From NCBI GenBank assembly GCA_947474365.1, contig CANJIU010000004.1, forward strand, positions 62,001-126,000: a DNA stretch of 64,000 nt. The letters are read 5' to 3'. Positions within the stretch are counted from its first letter, which is position 1, and each line of letters starts with the position of its first letter. The notes beneath the pieces were generated by a model, which ran no database searches, had not been told where the DNA came from, and saw nothing but the letters and a program-made list of their open reading frames with translations. The DNA is from Opitutia bacterium (GTDB lineage: Bacteria; Verrucomicrobiota; Verrucomicrobiia; Opitutales; Opitutaceae). Below, piece after piece: positions 47,779 to 57,257 of this stretch. A program made the position numbers and the translations under genes.

Positions 47779-47957
47779 GAAGCATGAGACGGCTGGGCCC
47801 ATGCGTCGAAAAGTGAGCGAGTTCGCGTCACCAGCGCGGGGTCAGCCGTGAAGTTTTGAGGTTTGGTTGGATTCCTCACCAGGCGGTGGGCCGCGTGACA
47901 AGGATGAGGTGCCAAAAGACAAAGCACGCCTTCCCGCCCGCACAAGCGAATTTCCGG
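47779..47957 (-). repeat. Duplicated upstream region, copy at receptor C
   Basis: Partner of 44106-44284, equal in length. The two end at the same AATTTCCGG sequence, after which they are unrelated. Confidence 0.8.
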
Positions 47958-48297
47958 ACGGCACCCGATGACGGGCGCAGCTGCCGATTGACGGTGGCGG
48001 CGACTTGACAACGTGCAGGTCGGCCTCACCTGACCGCACCGGTTACGGTGCGGTTGGGAACCGTCAAACGAGAGATGCGCCCCCCGTTGACGAACGCCGA
48101 GCGCTCGTTGTGACAAGAGGCGAGATGTGAACACGGATCGGTTGGTGATCCGGATTGAAAGGAACGACGGTTTCCGAATCGCCACCGGCCGGCGCTGGAA
48201 AGGTTCGTTTCTTCAATCAAAAACCCGAAACCGACCCAACGTCGCACTTGAGAGTTGAACGTCGTGCGAGGGGTGTTGACCGTCCTCGCCTCAGTCC
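47958..48297. other. Divergent intergenic region before the sigma factor gene
   Basis: 340 bp with no credible gene. It contains the perfect palindrome described at 48033-48054. The rest shows no recognised signal. Confidence 0.4.
48033..48054. promoter_or_regulatory. Perfect 9-bp inverted repeat between divergent genes
   Basis: ACCGCACCG (48033-48041), spacer GTTA, CGGTGCGGT (48046-48054). Neither flanking gene ends here, so a terminator role is unlikely. A dimeric regulator site or a 5'-leader hairpin are the simplest readings. No matching second copy was noticed. Confidence 0.35.
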
Positions 48298-48897
48298 ATG
48301 AGCGACGCATCGCGATCTCCTGAATCCCCGCCGGGCGAAATCACTCTCCTGCTCCAGCAGGCCGACCAGGGCGATTTGCAGGCGGCAGACCGCATCCTCC
48401 CGCTCGTCTACGACGCGTTGCGCAAGCTCGCCGCGGCGAAAATGGCCCGTGAATCCGCCGCTCAGACACTCCAGCCGACCGCCCTGGTGCATGAGGCGTG
48501 GCTACGGCTCGGAGGCGAAGCCCAACCCAACTGGAAGAGTCGCGCTCAATTTTTCGCGGCCGCCGCCGAAGCCATGCGGCGTATCCTGATCGATCATGCA
48601 CGTCGCCGCCGCGCCGTCCGCCATGGGGGTGAGCTCGAGAAAGTCAGCGCGAACGCCACCGGCTTCGACATCGCGGCGCCGGCGAATGACGCTGAACTCC
48701 TGCTCCTGCATGAGGCGCTCGACGCTCTCGCGGCGCACGATGCCCGCAAGGCCGAGCTGGTGAAGCTCCATTATTTCGTCGGCCTCAACCTGCCGCAAAT
48801 CGCGGAAATATTTGAGATCTCTCCGCGCACCGCCGACCGCGACTGGGCCTTTGCCCGGGCCTGGCTGTTCAATGAGATCGAGCGGTTGCGAAAATGA
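48298..48897 (+). CDS. Sigma70_ECF-type RNA polymerase sigma factor
   Basis: 199 residues. Region 2 is ADRILPLVYDALRKLAAAKM...TLQPTALVHEAWLRLG (about 25-72), in the form typical of the PF07638 'Sigma70_ECF' group abundant in Planctomycetes and Verrucomicrobia. A linker with RAQFFAAAAEAMRRILIDHARRR follows. Region 4 is a helix-turn-helix (LNLPQIAEIFEISPRTADRDWAF). No anti-sigma factor is next door. Instead a large serine/threonine kinase with WD40 repeats begins 289 bp downstream, a pairing common in these phyla and suggesting phosphorylation-based control. Target promoters cannot be deduced. Confidence 0.92.
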   Translation: MSDASRSPESPPGEITLLLQQADQGDLQAADRILPLVYDALRKLAAAKMARESAAQTLQPTALVHEAWLRLGGEAQPNWKSRAQFFAAAAEAMRRILIDHARRRRAVRHGGELEKVSANATGFDIAAPANDAELLLLHEALDALAAHDARKAELVKLHYFVGLNLPQIAEIFEISPRTADRDWAFARAWLFNEIERLRK

Positions 48898-49186
48898 TCC
48901 CGAGGCGGCGCAGGCGCGAGAACGTCATTCCCGCGTAGCGGCGAGCGTCCCTGCCTGCCGAAAAAAATGCCGATGGCATGTCGAGTTTGGCGACCGGATC
49001 TCGCGCTAAGGGGCATGACACTGCTACTCCCATGACCTGCGCACCCCTCCTACTCTGGCATACCCCGCGTTGCCGCCATCCGATAGCACAGGCGGCCCTT
49101 GCCACTCCCGAGGACGTCCCGCAACCTCACTTTCATTCCACCTCAACCGCCGCTGCTGAAGTTCTCAATCGCGGCATCCTCTCCTC

Positions 49187-52100
49187 ATGAACCGTGACGA
49201 CGAAGTGTTCGGTGGTGCGCTCACCCTGCCCGAAGCCGAGCGCGCTGCATATTTGGAAAAAGCCTGCTGGGGCGACGGGGAACTCCGTGACCGGGTCGTG
49301 GCGTTGTTGCGCGGCCATGAACGAGCGCGGAACTTTCTCACCGCCCCGTTGACGCGTCTGGTCGAAGCCACCCCCGAGGAAAAACCCAGCGACAAGATCG
49401 GCCGCTACAAACTCCTGGAAAAAATCGGCGAAGGCGGTTGCGGCGTGGTGTGGATGGCCGAACAGGAAGTGCCCGTCCGCCGCCGCGTCGCGCTCAAGGT
49501 GATCAAGCTCGGGATGGATACCAAGGCCGTCGTCGCCCGCTTCGAGGCCGAGCGTCAGGCGCTGGCGCTGATGGACCATCCGAACATCGCCAAGGTCTTC
49601 GACGCCGGCACGACCGACACCGGACGGCCGTTCTTCGTGATGGAGCTCGTGCGCGGTATTCCGATCACGCGTTATTGCGACGACAACAACCTCCCCACCG
49701 AGCAGCGGCTGCAACTGTTCATCTCGGTCTGTCACGCGATCCAACACGCGCACCAGAAGGGGATCATCCATCGCGACATCAAACCGTCGAACGTCCTCGT
49801 CGCGCAGCACGACGAAATCGCCGTGGCGAAGGTGATCGACTTCGGCATCGCCAAGGCGACGCAAGGCCGGCTCACCGACTCGACGGTGTTCACCGCGTTT
49901 GAGCAATTCATCGGCACGCCGGCCTACATGAGCCCCGAGCAGGCCGAGTTCAGCGGGCTCGATGTCGACACCCGCAGCGACGTCTATTCGCTCGGCGTCC
50001 TCCTCTACGAGTTGCTTACCGGCAAACCGCCCTTCGATCCCAAGAGCATGCAACAAGCCGGCCTCGACGAGATCCGCCGGATCATCCGCGAGGTGGAACC
50101 CCCGCGACCCTCCACGCGACTGAGCACCCTGGCGCTCTCGGATCGCACCGTGCTCGCCAAACTCCGGGGCACGCTGCCCACACAACTCACGACGCAGATC
50201 AGCGGCGACCTCGACTGGATCGTGATGAAGTCGCTCGAGAAAAACCGCGCGCGCCGCTACGAAAGCGCGAGCGCATTCGCCCTCGATGTGGCCCGTCATC
50301 TGAGCAACGAGGCGGTCGTGGCCCGCCCGCCCAGCACCGGGTATCTGCTCCAAAAACTGATCCGCCGCCACCGGGTCGCCTTTGCGACCGCGGCCGCGAT
50401 TGGCGTCGTCCTCGCGCTCGGCGCCACGGTCAGCACCTGGCAGGCGATTCGCGCCACGCGAGCGGAGCGGATCGCGACGGCCGCCGAGCAGACCGCGGTG
50501 CGCGGCGAACAGGAACAGAGCCGGCTGCGCGAGGCCGCCCAGCGCGCGCAGGCCACCGAGTCCGAACTCCGCACCCAAGCGGAGGCCGAGCGGCTCGCGG
50601 CGCGCCGCCGGGCCTACGTGAGCGACATGAACGTCCTGCAACAGTCCCTCGCCGCCGACAACCTCGGGCGCGCGCAGCAATTGCTCGACCGCCAGCAGCC
50701 GAAAGCGGGCGAGGTCGATCTGCGCGGCTGGGAGTGGCGTTACCTGTGGCAATACTGCCGGAACGATGCCACCTCCGTGCTCACGAACGAGCCGATGATG
50801 GAAGCACGCCTGGCGGTTTCGGCTGACGGTGAATGGCTCGCCACCGCGCAGTCATCGCCCGACACCGTGAAGCTGTGGAATCTGCGCACCCGGCAGTCCA
50901 CCACCGTGCCCCTGCCGGAAAACTGCACCTGGCCGGTGATCGCGTTTGTGCCGCACGAGCCCTGGCTCATGATCGGATGGCAGGTGGGCAAGGATTTCAG
51001 AAACCAGCGAGGTGGCTTCCGGATCTGGAATTTCGTCACCCAACAGGTGGTGAAGGAGGAGTCGATCTTCTTCGGCCCGAACCAGATCACGATCGCCGAA
51101 GACGGAAAGAGCTTCGTCAGCCTGCACTCGGGCTCCGGCTGGGCGAACATGGGGCGGCTGTCCACGTTTGATCGATTCCAGCGCCATCACTACAGTCGCT
51201 CCGGACCACACGTGATGACGCGTGATCTGAAACTCGCCGCGCGGCAAGTGGAAGGAGGCGTGCTGACGGTCGAGGACTATTCCGAGAACAAAATCAGCAA
51301 TGTCAGCGGCTCGACGCCCACTCCGATCCGGACGAAGTGGAAAAGCCCGCCGGCGCAGGGACGACTCACGAGCCTCGCGTTTTCCCACGACGGAAAACTA
51401 TTGGCCGCTGCCCGCGACAACCTGGCATCCACCATCACGCTGTTCGAGGCCGAGACCGGGCGAGAGATCGGCACGATGACCGGACATGGCTCTTACGTGA
51501 ACGCGATGGTGTTCCTGCGGGACGGCAAGACGCTTGCGACGGGCGCGGCCGATCAGACCATCCGGATCTGGGACGTGGAGACGCGGACGCTCCGGCGCAC
51601 GTTGCGCGGGCACACGCGGCCGGTGACCGACCTCGTGCTGTTGCCCAACACCAACACGCTGGTCAGTTCTTCGGGTGATGGCACCGTGCGCTTCTGGGAC
51701 ACGATGGCCACGCGGTCGCCCGCGCATTTCCAGATCAATGGAAAGTTTGGCGCCAGATGGTATTTCACCCAAGACAGCCAGTCGATCGTGGCGAACGAAG
51801 ACGCCAACAAAGTGGTGCGTTTCCACGGCCGGCAGTTTCGCGAACGGACCCAGTTGGGCGGTCCGGAGCCGCTCCTGGCGTTGTGTATGGCGAACGAAGC
51901 GCCCCTTTTCGCGGGCTTGCAGTTCGATGGAAAAGGCACGGGCAAGGGCATGGTCCAGATCTGGAACTACGAGCTGGGCGAAAAACTGCGGGAAATCCCT
52001 GCCCCCGAGGAAGCGGCCGTTCCCGTCGCATTCACCGAACAGGGAAAGAAACTGCTGCTGGAGTATTGGGACAAAAATGAGGCTCTGCGCGGCTTGGCCG

Positions 52101-52720
52101 AATGGGACGTCACGACCGGAAAAAAACTCCGGAGCTGGCCGCGCGCCACCACGCAGGGATTGCCGGTCGTCTCGGACGATGGCCGCCAGTGTCTCATCCG
52201 ACCGACGAATGTCATCGGCCAGTATCCCTTCAGTTACGAGGGCGAGTTGGTGATCCCGCACGATGCCCCGTGTTCGATCATCGACCTGACCACGGGCGTC
52301 GAACGCAAAATCGAGGGGATGCAGGCGGGCTTCCGACCTGCGCGTTTTTCCCGTGACGGACAGTTCTTCGTCGCGCCGACGGGAACGTCGCTGTCGGTGT
52401 GGGACACAAAGACGTTTCAAGTGGTGAAAACCGTTACGGCCAATGGTTCCGTCCACGTGCCGCAAGGCGCACTCTTTTCCCCCGATGGCGGGCGAGTGGT
52501 GGCGGTGGCCAGCGGCGCCGAGGCCGTGCGCTTCTGGGATTATCTCAGCGGCGAACAAGTGCTCAGCCTGCCCGTGCCCGGCGCGAAGCTGGCGGACGCC
52601 GCATTTTCGCCGGACGGGAATTGGCTGGGCGCGGTGGGGAGAGCAGGTGGACTGTACCTCTGGCGCGCGCCCTCGTGGGCGGAGATCGAGGCGGCCGAAA
52701 AATCGGAGGCGAAACGTTGA
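49187..52720 (+). CDS. Membrane serine/threonine protein kinase with WD40 sensor domain
   Basis: 1177 residues. A short N-terminal helical region is followed by a Hanks-type kinase (about 72-365): Gly loop GEGGCGVV (81-88), VALK with Lys104, HRDIKPSN (195-202) with catalytic Asp197, DFG 218-220 and GTPAYMSPEQ. All catalytic residues are present, so it should be active. One transmembrane helix (about 397-418) leads into a charged coiled coil (about 420-490) and a C-terminal WD40 propeller region (about 530-1170; IRIWDVETRTLRRTLRGHT). The kinase is cytosolic and the propeller would be outside the cytosol as a sensor or scaffold. It follows the sigma factor. Confidence 0.95.
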   Translation: MNRDDEVFGGALTLPEAERAAYLEKACWGDGELRDRVVALLRGHERARNFLTAPLTRLVEATPEEKPSDKIGRYKLLEKIGEGGCGVVWMAEQEVPVRRRVALKVIKLGMDTKAVVARFEAERQALALMDHPNIAKVFDAGTTDTGRPFFVMELVRGIPITRYCDDNNLPTEQRLQLFISVCHAIQHAHQKGIIHRDIKPSNVLVAQHDEIAVAKVIDFGIAKATQGRLTDSTVFTAFEQFIGTPAYMSPEQAEFSGLDVDTRSDVYSLGVLLYELLTGKPPFDPKSMQQAGLDEIRRIIREVEPPRPSTRLSTLALSDRTVLAKLRGTLPTQLTTQISGDLDWIVMKSLEKNRARRYESASAFALDVARHLSNEAVVARPPSTGYLLQKLIRRHRVAFATAAAIGVVLALGATVSTWQAIRATRAERIATAAEQTAVRGEQEQSRLREAAQRAQATESELRTQAEAERLAARRRAYVSDMNVLQQSLAADNLGRAQQLLDRQQPKAGEVDLRGWEWRYLWQYCRNDATSVLTNEPMMEARLAVSADGEWLATAQSSPDTVKLWNLRTRQSTTVPLPENCTWPVIAFVPHEPWLMIGWQVGKDFRNQRGGFRIWNFVTQQVVKEESIFFGPNQITIAEDGKSFVSLHSGSGWANMGRLSTFDRFQRHHYSRSGPHVMTRDLKLAARQVEGGVLTVEDYSENKISNVSGSTPTPIRTKWKSPPAQGRLTSLAFSHDGKLLAAARDNLASTITLFEAETGREIGTMTGHGSYVNAMVFLRDGKTLATGAADQTIRIWDVETRTLRRTLRGHTRPVTDLVLLPNTNTLVSSSGDGTVRFWDTMATRSPAHFQINGKFGARWYFTQDSQSIVANEDANKVVRFHGRQFRERTQLGGPEPLLALCMANEAPLFAGLQFDGKGTGKGMVQIWNYELGEKLREIPAPEEAAVPVAFTEQGKKLLLEYWDKNEALRGLAEWDVTTGKKLRSWPRATTQGLPVVSDDGRQCLIRPTNVIGQYPFSYEGELVIPHDAPCSIIDLTTGVERKIEGMQAGFRPARFSRDGQFFVAPTGTSLSVWDTKTFQVVKTVTANGSVHVPQGALFSPDGGRVVAVASGAEAVRFWDYLSGEQVLSLPVPGAKLADAAFSPDGNWLGAVGRAGGLYLWRAPSWAEIEAAEKSEAKR

Positions 52721-52734
52721 TTGGTCGTCGAAAA

Positions 52735-52819
52735 GGCAGGGACGGATCTCCGAGCCGTCCGCAAAATCGGTGGGAATCTCGGTACGAAGAACCGGACGCC
52801 TCGGAGAGGCGTCCCTACC
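52735..52819. repeat. Second type of two-arm palindromic element
   Basis: The left arm is a hairpin GGACGG/CCGTCC (52740-52745 with 52755-52760). The right arm is a perfect GGACGCC (52794-52800) / GGCGTCC (52808-52814) hairpin with a TCGGAGA loop and a CCTACC end. The left arm starts CAGGGACGG, complementary in form to the right arm's CGTCCCTAC end. It lies between the kinase and receptor D. It is distinct in sequence from the seven other elements. Confidence 0.6.
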
Positions 52820-53004
52820 GTCCGGAAGAATTCTGCCTCATGAATTAGCGAAGATTAGCGGTTAACCCACTGCTGAATTTAGGATGAAAGAAGAATTCAG
52901 AAACATACCCGCCCACCGTCCGCTACGGCTTCTGCCAACATTAATCTCCTTCGCTGGCGGTTTCGTCCGCGAAATCGCGCGTTAGGAGAGACTCCACCAT
53001 CACC

Positions 53005-55683
53005 ATGCATTCGCCCCACTCCCTCACCTCGCTCCTCCTGGCGGTGATTCTGCCCGCCGTCCTCACCGCGCAAACGCCCGCGCCGACCGCCGCGCCCGCG
53101 CAGCTCGAGCCGTTCGAAGTCACCGGCTCGCGCATCCGGCGCCTCGACTATGAGATGCCCTCTCCGGTGGTCACGTACACCCCCGAAGACTTCCTCGCCA
53201 CGGGCTATGCCACGTTCGGCGAGTTCATCCAGAATCTCCCGTTCACCAACGGCGATTTCAACTCCGAGCTCAATCCCACCGGCACGTGGATCCCGGGCGC
53301 CGTCACCGCCAATCCGCGCGGCCTCGGCGCCAACCGCCTGCTTACCCTCGTCAACGGCCGCCGCACCGCGCCCTTCAGTTTCACCAACGCGCTCAGCGGC
53401 TCGCCGCAGTCGGAATTCAACTTCAACAGCATCCCGTTCGACGCGGTCGAACGCGTGGAATATCTCAAGGACGGCGCCTCGTCCCTCTACGGCTCCGACG
53501 CGATCACGGGAGTGATGAATGTCATCCTGAAAAAGAACTACTCGGGTGCCTCGCTCGATCTCTTCTACACCAATCCGCTCCAGGCGCGCGACGCCCAGAC
53601 CCGGCGCGTGAGCTTCACCGCCGGTGGGGCCAAGGGCCCCTGGGATGGCATGCTCGGACTCTCCCACCAGGAGCGGCACGCCAGTTACCTGCCGGATTTC
53701 GGGGTGAAGTCCACCGACTACCGCTATCTCGGGGTCAAGGGCTCGGACTTCCGGACCATCTACATGCCGCCGTCGTTTCTCAATCTTGTGGCGGCGGATG
53801 CCAGGGCGGCGGGCCTCGGCACCGTGGGCGGGTTCTATGTGATCCCGGGCGGCGTGCCCACGAGCAATCCGACCAAGGCCAGCTTCGTTTACACCGGCGG
53901 TTCGAACACCGCGACCATTCCCGACGCGAATCGCTACGATAACGTCGCCAACGTGCAGATCAATCCGGCGAGCGACACCACGAGCGTCTTCGGCATGGCG
54001 GGCCGCCGGCTCACGCCGAAGGTCTCGGCGTACGCCCAATTCTCCTACAACCGCAGTCAGACCTACTACGAGGACCTGCCGATCAGCGGCCCTTATGACC
54101 TCGGGACCTCGCTGCCCGCGACCAATCCCTACAATCCGCTCGGCATCGCGGTCCCCGCCCAGCGCTTTGCCATTTCCTCGGGCGACTTCCGGCCGCGCAA
54201 CAAGGTGGTCAGCCAGGCCGTGACCGCGATCACGGGGCTGCGCGGACACTTCAGGGAAACGGGTGAGTGGGAATCGGCCGTCAGCTACGGCAACAACCAC
54301 TCCGTCTACACCCAGGATGGCGCGCTGCCCGCCGAATTCCGAGCCGCCATCAATGGCACGACGCGCGCCACCGCCTACAATCCCTTCGGCCCGTCGGACA
54401 ATCCCAACCTCATCCGGGAATTGTTCAGCCATCGTTTCACGGTAAACGACAATCTCACCGAGGCGCTCAGCGCGACCCTCACCGTCTCCGGCAAGCCGTG
54501 GAAACTCCCGCTCCGCGGCGCCGGCGAGATCGGCGCGGCCGCCGGCTATGAATTCCGGCAGGAGTCGATCGACGTGCGGCCGAACCGGACGACCTACTTC
54601 GCCAACATCGGCGCGCCGCAGGTCCCCTGGGCCGGGGAGCGGCAGGTGCACGCCTTGTCCGCGGAGATCAACGTGCCTCTGCAAAAGTGGTTCGAACTCC
54701 AACTCGTCGGCCGCCACGAGCGCTACAGCGATTTCGGATCGACGACCAATCCCAAGGTGGGCGTCGCGCTGCGCCTGCCCGAGACGCGCTTCGCGTCCGT
54801 GATGCTGCGCGCCACCCGCTCGGAATCTTTCAAGGCGCCGGACTTCGGCCAGCTCTACCAGCCGCGGACCTTGGCAAACTCCGGCGGCGTCGTCGATCCG
54901 CTCCGCCCGCAGGATGGTTCGCGAAATGTCACGCTGGTCCTTGGCGGTAGTCCGACGCTCAAGCCTGAGAATGGCACCGTGCAATACGCCGGCGCCGTGT
55001 TTGACGTAAAAGCGGTACGCGGGCTCAGCTTCACCGCCGATTATTTCGACATCCAGCTCCGCGAAGTCATCAGCACGCTCGACTCCGCCTATTTGCTTTC
55101 GCCCGAGGGGCGGCAGCTTTTTCCCAATAATGTCGTGCGCGACAACAGCACGCAGAATCCGGGCCCCATCACATCGCTCATCGCCATTTACCAGAACCAC
55201 GGCTTCCAGCTCTACCGCGGCTGGGACTTCGGGGCGCGTTACCTTTCGCCGCGCACACGCTGGGGCCGGTTCAGCTTCAACGCCACCGCCACCCAGGTGG
55301 TCAAGAAGGGTAGCGACTTGGGGACCGGCCTCGGCTTCATCGACGTCACGGGCGTCAATCGGACGCCGGTCTGGCGCAGCAATCTCTCGGCCGGCTGGAG
55401 CCGGGAGAAAATCAGTGCGACCGTGGCGGCTAATGTCATCGGCAAACTCTACAACCGCCAGTCCACGTCCGTCGGTTGGGGCGAGAATGTCTACGCCGTC
55501 ATCACGCCCACACTCACCTACCGTGGCTTCGCGCGGACGACGCTCTCGCTTTCGTGCGGTAATGTCTTCGATCACCGTCCCCCTCCGAATGCCCGCACGA
55601 TTATCCGTGGCTTTGACTTCAGGGTCTACGGCGTCGGCGCCTCCGGCCGCACGCTCACCTTGCGCGCGCACCGGGATTTTTGA
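53005..55683 (+). CDS. TonB-dependent receptor D (no CarboxypepD_reg domain)
   Basis: 892 residues with a Sec signal (LTSLLLAVILPAVLTAQT). The plug begins directly, EPFEVTGSRIRRLDYE, followed by TFGEFIQNLP, GANRLLTLVNGRR and FDAVERVEYLKDGASSLYGS, the classical plug signature. The barrel ends RTLTLRAHRDF with a C-terminal Phe. It belongs to a different receptor branch from A-C. Such short-plug receptors are numerous in Opitutaceae and thought to import oligosaccharides or siderophores. It is followed, convergently, by an esterase whose paralogue remnant lies beside receptor C, so receptor-esterase association recurs. Confidence 0.93.
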   Translation: MHSPHSLTSLLLAVILPAVLTAQTPAPTAAPAQLEPFEVTGSRIRRLDYEMPSPVVTYTPEDFLATGYATFGEFIQNLPFTNGDFNSELNPTGTWIPGAVTANPRGLGANRLLTLVNGRRTAPFSFTNALSGSPQSEFNFNSIPFDAVERVEYLKDGASSLYGSDAITGVMNVILKKNYSGASLDLFYTNPLQARDAQTRRVSFTAGGAKGPWDGMLGLSHQERHASYLPDFGVKSTDYRYLGVKGSDFRTIYMPPSFLNLVAADARAAGLGTVGGFYVIPGGVPTSNPTKASFVYTGGSNTATIPDANRYDNVANVQINPASDTTSVFGMAGRRLTPKVSAYAQFSYNRSQTYYEDLPISGPYDLGTSLPATNPYNPLGIAVPAQRFAISSGDFRPRNKVVSQAVTAITGLRGHFRETGEWESAVSYGNNHSVYTQDGALPAEFRAAINGTTRATAYNPFGPSDNPNLIRELFSHRFTVNDNLTEALSATLTVSGKPWKLPLRGAGEIGAAAGYEFRQESIDVRPNRTTYFANIGAPQVPWAGERQVHALSAEINVPLQKWFELQLVGRHERYSDFGSTTNPKVGVALRLPETRFASVMLRATRSESFKAPDFGQLYQPRTLANSGGVVDPLRPQDGSRNVTLVLGGSPTLKPENGTVQYAGAVFDVKAVRGLSFTADYFDIQLREVISTLDSAYLLSPEGRQLFPNNVVRDNSTQNPGPITSLIAIYQNHGFQLYRGWDFGARYLSPRTRWGRFSFNATATQVVKKGSDLGTGLGFIDVTGVNRTPVWRSNLSAGWSREKISATVAANVIGKLYNRQSTSVGWGENVYAVITPTLTYRGFARTTLSLSCGNVFDHRPPPNARTIIRGFDFRVYGVGASGRTLTLRAHRDF

Positions 55684-55911
55684 CCCTGGTCACCACGAGG
55701 TGCGCGCCGCGCGCCGTGGCGATCCAGCTGGATTGCTTCGGCGCTATGCTTCTCCCAATGACAGTTTCATAATCAAGGGGCGTTGGTCCGGGGACACCCT
55801 CCCGTCCACCGGTGCGCCCTGCTGCGCCGACGGTTCAGTCATTTCGCGAACTCCGCCCAGTGAACCGTCCCGTCGGAGCGGTGCATGTGACCCACCCTAT
55901 CGGCACCCGGG

Positions 55912-56832
55912 CTACTTCTTACCGCGGAGCACGCGATCGAGAAACGCCCGCACCCGCACATCGACCTCAGGGTCGTTGAAGCCGCCGTGCCCGCCGCCTT
56001 TGACCACATACAGATCCGCGTCCACGCCCGCTTTTTTCAGTGCCGCCAGCAAGGTCTCGCTCTGCGGCAACGGCACGAGCGGGTCACTGTCGCCGTGAAC
56101 AATCAGGAAGGGCGAATCGCCCTGCGACACGTAGGTCAGCGGGCTCGCGCGGCGCGCCTTCTCCTTGTTTTCCTGTAGCGGGCCGCCGACAAGTTTTGCC
56201 TCCGGGGAATCGGGTGCGTCGTGATTGATCCGGCTGTTGGCGGTGCTCTGCGCGCCCATCGTGAGGAGTTCGCTCGGGCCGTAGAAATCCACCACGGCCT
56301 GCACGCGACTCGAAACCCCGGCGTTTTCACCGCGATCGAATTCCTTCACGTCCCCGGTCACGCCCAGCATCGCGACCAGGTGACCGCCCGCGGAGCTGCC
56401 CCAGACACCGATGCGCTCCGGATCGTAGCCGTGCTCCTTCGCGTGCGCGCGCAGCCAGCGGACGGCAGCCTTGCAGTCCTCGATCTGCGCGGGAAACACC
56501 CCGTGCGAGCTGAGCCGGTAATTGATGCTCGCGACCGCGTACCCGCGCGGAAGCAGCGAGAGAGCGGGCGTGCGATCCTTGCTGCCATTCTGCCAGCCAC
56601 CGCCGTGAATCCAGACGACGAGCGGTGGGTTCTTCACGTTTGCCGGCAGGTAGAGATCGAGCTTCTGCCGCTCATGCCCATCCGTGACGTAGGCGAGGTC
56701 ACGCCGGATCGTCGTGCCTGGCGGCAACGGCGGCGGGCCTTGCTTTCCCTTCGGCGTTGTCGCGTCCGCCGCGAGCAGTACCTGAAGACACAGGACAGTA
56801 CCAATGAGAGCGAGCAACCGGGGAGAGCGCAT
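55912..56832 (-). CDS. Exported alpha/beta hydrolase (BD-FAE-like esterase)
   Basis: 306 residues from ATG 56832, which starts a signal peptide (LLALIGTVLCLQVLLAAD); an upstream GTG frame extension was rejected. The HGGGW oxyanion motif (76-80), WGSSAGGH with nucleophile Ser147, HGDSDPLVP with the acid, and GGHGGFND with the catalytic His are all present. The family, related to bacterial feruloyl/acetyl-xylan esterases, removes acyl groups from plant polysaccharides. It is the last of a three-gene minus-strand run (57258, 56905, 55912) next to two pectate-lyase-like genes, consistent with deacylation of pectin. Its truncated paralogue is at 44316-44606. Confidence 0.88.
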   Translation of the reverse strand: MRSPRLLALIGTVLCLQVLLAADATTPKGKQGPPPLPPGTTIRRDLAYVTDGHERQKLDLYLPANVKNPPLVVWIHGGGWQNGSKDRTPALSLLPRGYAVASINYRLSSHGVFPAQIEDCKAAVRWLRAHAKEHGYDPERIGVWGSSAGGHLVAMLGVTGDVKEFDRGENAGVSSRVQAVVDFYGPSELLTMGAQSTANSRINHDAPDSPEAKLVGGPLQENKEKARRASPLTYVSQGDSPFLIVHGDSDPLVPLPQSETLLAALKKAGVDADLYVVKGGGHGGFNDPEVDVRVRAFLDRVLRGKK

Positions 56833-56904
56833 CCTGCGACCGTGTGGAGAGCGCGCCCTCCTCGCAATCACTTCTCCGCCGCAACGCCCAACCCACCTCC
56901 CGGC

Positions 56905-57240
56905 TCAATAGCGGTTCATCACCCCGTAGAAGATATACCAGAGCAGACCACAAAAAACCACGACGGCGGTCAGCGAGAGACGAACCACCGCCACCACTTC
57001 GGCACTCGGGACCAACTTTGCCGCCACCAGGACGATCCCGGCGCTGCCGACTCCGGCCACAATGAGGAAGTCCCGCGTGCGCCGGTTGACCCGCGGCAGT
57101 TCCCGCGGCTTGAGCGGTTTCGGTCCGTACGGGCTCAGGTCCCGCAACAACTCCTCGTTCGTCGGATAACGGTCCGGCGGCTCGGTCCGCGCGCCGGCGG
57201 CTCCCGATCGGTGTTTCTTGTTCGGAGTCTTGTCGGTCAT
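56905..57240 (-). CDS. Small two-helix membrane protein of unknown function
   Basis: 111 residues from ATG 57240. The first 55 residues are charged and Pro/Lys/Arg-rich (TDKTPNKKHRSG, LSPYGPKPLKPRELPR). Two hydrophobic segments follow (about 57-75 and 84-106), ending YGVMNRY. No known family is recognised. It starts 17 bp after the stop of the exported protein upstream and 72 bp before the esterase, so it is probably in their operon. Inner-membrane location is inferred from the helices. Confidence 0.7.
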   Translation of the reverse strand: MTDKTPNKKHRSGAAGARTEPPDRYPTNEELLRDLSPYGPKPLKPRELPRVNRRTRDFLIVAGVGSAGIVLVAAKLVPSAEVVAVVRLSLTAVVVFCGLLWYIFYGVMNRY

Positions 57241-57257
57241 CGCAGGCCCAGTTCCCC

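Noticed and set aside
52897..55671. 924-codon open frame on the minus strand opposite receptor D
   Set aside because: Arg/Gly/Glu-rich antisense reading of a GC-rich receptor gene that has a signal peptide, plug and barrel. No family motif.
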